Shown here: in pieces, positions 14,007 through 16,144 of the stretch | Position numbering within the stretch: the stretch's first letter is position 1 | Layout: the number at the start of each line of letters is the position of its first letter | Assembly: GCA_051880395.1 (NCBI GenBank) | Contig: JBJENW010000117.1 | Location: 1 to 16,144, forward strand | Length of the DNA stretch: 16,144 nucleotides | Reading direction: 5' to 3' | DNA from: JBJENW01 sp051880395 | GTDB lineage: Bacteria > Bacillota > Clostridia > Lachnospirales > Lachnospiraceae | Position numbers and translations under genes: made by a program | Notes under the pieces: model-generated | The model's database searches: none | What the model was told of the DNA's origin: nothing | What the model saw: only the letters and a program-made list of their open reading frames with translations

Positions 14007-15005
14007 ATGATTGATTTGCATTTACACTTAGATGGCTCCATCAATCCGAAAAATATGGTTTCATTGGCAGAAATGACAGGGGTAAAACTGCCGACAAATG
14101 ATCTGGAAGAGTTAAAAAAACGGATGATGGTAAAACCGGATTGCAGAAATTTGGGAGAATATCTGGAAAAATTTGATTTACCATGCATGGTGCTTCAGAC
14201 GAAAGAGAGCCTGGAATTTGCTGTGTACGAGTTGTTGCGTGAATTGTCTGGGCAGGGGTTATGCTATGCGGAAATTCGTTTTGCGCCGCAACTGCATACA
14301 AATAAGGGAATGACACAAGCGGAAGCAGTGGAGGCGGCTGTAAAGGGACTAGAAAAAGGAAGAAAAGATTTTTCTATGCCTTCGAATCTTATCTTATGTT
14401 GTATGCGAGGGGACAAAAACCAGTCGGATAATATGGAAACAGTCGAGGTGGCTGAAAAATTTTTAGGCAGAGGTGTCTGTGCAGTAGATTTAGCTGGAAA
14501 TGAGGCAGCATATCCGACAAATACATTTTCGAATCTTTTTTATCGGGCAGGAGAAAAAAAGATCCCGATCATTATACATGCAGGAGAAGCGGCAGGAGCC
14601 GAAAGTGTAAAGGAGGCATTAAAATTTGGAGCAGTTCGTATCGGACATGGAATTCATGCCTTAGAGGATGCAAATCTGATGGAACAGTTAAAAGAACAGA
14701 AAATCACATTAGAGTGCTGTTATTCGAGTAATTTGCAGACAAAAGCAGTGCAGGAAAAAGAATCGTATCCGATCAGACAATTCTATGACAAGGGAATCTG
14801 TGCTACTGTAAATACGGATAATATGATCGTTTCCAATACGACTTTAAAAAATGAGTATCTGCGTTTGAAAAATGAGCTTGGAATAGAAACAGATGTTTTG
14901 CAGCAACTGGCTTTCAATGCAGCGGATGGCGCATTTGTTTCTGAGAATGAAAAATTGGAATTGAAAAAACACATTGCAGAAGAATTTGATGCATGGCTTG
15001 CTTAG
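14007..15005 (+). CDS. add: Adenosine deaminase-family amidohydrolase
   Basis: A 332-residue cytoplasmic metal-dependent deaminase that would convert adenosine or deoxyadenosine to inosine. The zinc-site motifs are complete: His5 and His7 (HLHLDGS), His191 in HAGE with catalytic Glu194, His214 and His217 in GHGIHA, and Asp271 in NTDN. The residue after the zinc Asp is Asn, where animal enzymes have Asp. As I recall, this is common in Firmicutes members and not a defect. I choose ATG 14007 over ATG 14001 because the AAAGGGG site ends only one base before 14001 but 7 bases before 14007. It begins 31 bases after the hydrolase gene and ends 22 bases before the HD gene. The family is firm. Adenosine as the substrate is likely, but related adenine or other deaminases remain possible. 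Confidence 0.88.
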   Translation: MIDLHLHLDGSINPKNMVSLAEMTGVKLPTNDLEELKKRMMVKPDCRNLGEYLEKFDLPCMVLQTKESLEFAVYELLRELSGQGLCYAEIRFAPQLHTNKGMTQAEAVEAAVKGLEKGRKDFSMPSNLILCCMRGDKNQSDNMETVEVAEKFLGRGVCAVDLAGNEAAYPTNTFSNLFYRAGEKKIPIIIHAGEAAGAESVKEALKFGAVRIGHGIHALEDANLMEQLKEQKITLECCYSSNLQTKAVQEKESYPIRQFYDKGICATVNTDNMIVSNTTLKNEYLRLKNELGIETDVLQQLAFNAADGAFVSENEKLELKKHIAEEFDAWLA

Positions 15006-15027
15006 AAAAAATGAGAGGAGAAGAACC

Positions 15028-15897
15028 ATGGATGCTGATTATTTATGTGAAACCAGATTGAAAACGTTAGATCCAGACTTACATAAACGCTTTACAGAAA
15101 GCGTATTTGGAATACAGAGAATGCTGAATAAATATCAGACGATTTTTCCAAATTATACAGACCATACAGCATTACATTCTTTGGAAGTAATCGCTTTTTG
15201 CAATGAACTGATTGGGAAAGAGCAGGTGGCAGAGTTAAATGCAGATGAATTATATGTGTTGTTGATGAGTGCGTATCTGCATGACAGTGGGATGGGAATC
15301 TCCGAAAAAGATTATGAGGAATTTCGAAAAAGTATAGACTTTGGAACCTATTTTACCGAGAATGCGCAGAATACCACACCAGAAATCATTCGGGATTTTC
15401 ACCATGAGTTTAGCGGGGCATTTATTAGAAAATACGGAGATATTTTTGATATTCCGTCGAAGGAACACTTGTTTGCTATTATCCAGGTTTCAAGAGGGCA
15501 TCGGAAAACAGATCTGTATGATGAAACAGAGTATCCGGTGAATTATCAGATGCCAGATGGAAATACGGTGTGCTTGCCGTATCTTGCAGCAGTGATCCGT
15601 TTGGCAGATGAACTGGATATTGCGGCAGATCGGAATATCCAGTTTTTATATGATATTGATAACATCGATAACGAATTTAGTCGAATGGAGTTTAAAAAAC
15701 ATCAGGCAATCCGTCAGTTGCATATAGAAAAAGAGCAATTCCGAATGGACGTGGATCGTACGGATGAGGATGTGTACCAGGCAGTGCGGAAACTCAAAGA
15801 AAAGCTGCTTGCTACATTGAATGAATGCCGGAATGTAGTAAACAAACGTACAAATCATCAAATTTCTCAAAAAAATATTTGTATGAATCCGGTATAG
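15028..15897 (+). CDS. HD-domain phosphohydrolase-like protein
   Basis: A 289-residue protein whose start is set by AGGAG 7 bases upstream of ATG 15028. HD-superfamily metal-site features are visible: DHTALHSLEV (His46, His50), the HD pair His85-Asp86 in AYLHDSGMG, His125-His126 in DFHHEFSG, His158 in SRGHRK, and Asp194/Asp197 in RLADELDIAADR. The layout, with VNYQMPDG before LAAVIRLADELD, resembles HD domains found beside chaperone-like or effector modules (the HD-CE type). That subgroup is recalled rather than searched. Such domains usually cut phosphate from nucleotides. No membrane segment is seen. It lies 22 bases after the deaminase gene and 13 before a lipoprotein gene, so a nucleotide-related role next to the deaminase is plausible but unproven. 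Confidence 0.78.
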   Translation: MDADYLCETRLKTLDPDLHKRFTESVFGIQRMLNKYQTIFPNYTDHTALHSLEVIAFCNELIGKEQVAELNADELYVLLMSAYLHDSGMGISEKDYEEFRKSIDFGTYFTENAQNTTPEIIRDFHHEFSGAFIRKYGDIFDIPSKEHLFAIIQVSRGHRKTDLYDETEYPVNYQMPDGNTVCLPYLAAVIRLADELDIAADRNIQFLYDIDNIDNEFSRMEFKKHQAIRQLHIEKEQFRMDVDRTDEDVYQAVRKLKEKLLATLNECRNVVNKRTNHQISQKNICMNPV

Positions 15898-15910
15898 AGG
15901 GTGAGACGGT

Positions 15911-16144
15911 ATGAAGAATCTGGGGTATAAAACGAAACTATGTGTTTGTTTGGTGATATTAGGTGCCTGCCTCTTGGCAGGTTGTGGAAAGAAAAATGAA
16001 GGAATAGAAAAAGAGTCGGAGATCACATCCTTGGAGGAATTGGATGGAAAAAAGATTGGTATTACGGAGGGATCCTCATATGACGAATTATCTGTGGGTG
16101 CGTCGTGGCTGACTGCTTCGCACCGTGGACCATATCCCTCATGG
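15911..16144 (+). CDS. Solute-binding-type lipoprotein, N-terminal part only
   Basis: The first 78 codons of a gene cut by the window end. The ATG at 15911 lies a few bases after a weak GAGGGTGAG ribosome site. The start is a lipoprotein signal, with a lysine-bearing front, a hydrophobic stretch and the lipobox LLAGC (Cys25), so the product would be tethered outside the membrane by lipid. The following ITSLEELDGKKIGITEGSSYDEL resembles the first strand of amino-acid-type solute-binding proteins (SBP_bac_3). From about 16096 the frame reads VGASWLTASHRGPYPSW, which does not look like that family and is more GC-rich. This could be divergence or the edge of an inserted element. Confidence 0.7.
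   Translation, partial: MKNLGYKTKLCVCLVILGACLLAGCGKKNEGIEKESEITSLEELDGKKIGITEGSSYDELSVGASWLTASHRGPYPSW

Noticed and set aside
14811..14822. Asn after the zinc Asp in the deaminase as a lost catalytic residue
   Set aside because: As I recall, NTDN is common in bacterial members of this family, and all zinc ligands and the catalytic Glu are present.
14974..15027. Earlier start for the HD protein overlapping the deaminase gene
   Set aside because: It has no ribosome site and the extra residues look non-native. ATG 15028 has AGGAG at 7 bases.

Overview
The window is low-GC DNA from a Gram-positive anaerobe. Strong AGGAGG-type ribosome sites, A/T-rich codons, an NHLM/Nif11 peptide system, lysine-rich Big_2 surface proteins and an NlpC/P60 protein with SH3-like domains all point to Clostridia, most likely a gut Lachnospiraceae. 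The genus cannot be told from the sequence. All supported genes are on the + strand, and they fall into two operons split by a strong terminator at 9890-9937.

Operon 1 (1 to about 9937) is a ribosomally made, modified peptide (RiPP) locus. It begins, possibly already mid-operon, with an RsbW-like anti-sigma ATPase (18-443). Next comes a two-ABC-protein NHLM export system: a very short HlyD-like adaptor (476-949), a C39 peptidase/ABC exporter (962-3142) and a second ABC protein without the peptidase site (3157-5370). After a small hairpin comes a radical SAM/SPASM maturase (5422-6819), then a crowded array of small precursor genes up to 9852. The precursors carry two kinds of double-glycine leader: a Nif11 type (7327, 8345, 8611, 9493 and a broken copy near 7164) and a shorter ELTDEEVKDVSGG type (6816, 8983, 9225). 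Several cores are laid out like zinc ribbons, with paired CxxC knuckles. In the middle of the array lies a 5'-truncated copy of the maturase (7645-8352) holding only its C-terminal SPASM half; most of it is identical to the parent gene at the DNA level.

The likely working order is as follows. The maturase reads the leaders and modifies the Cys-rich cores. The C39 exporter cuts after GG and exports the product, helped by the second ABC protein and the adaptor. The anti-sigma factor may tie the system to a partner-switching circuit.

Operon 2 (about 10045 to the window end) has its own extended -10 promoter. Just upstream lies a pair of direct repeats that fit the site and spacing used by LytTR-type response regulators. 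It encodes a secreted Big_2-like protein (10161-11321), a secreted paralogue of that protein fused to an SH3-NlpC/P60 cell-wall hydrolase (11375-13975), an adenosine-deaminase-family enzyme (14007-15005), an HD-domain protein (15028-15897) and the start of a solute-binding-type lipoprotein (15911 onward, cut by the window end). Gaps of 13-53 bases suggest one transcript. Its relation to the RiPP locus is unknown.

The most unusual items are the zinc-ribbon-like RiPP cores, the detached SPASM half-gene with its lopsided divergence, the mixture of leader types, and the candidate LytTR operator.
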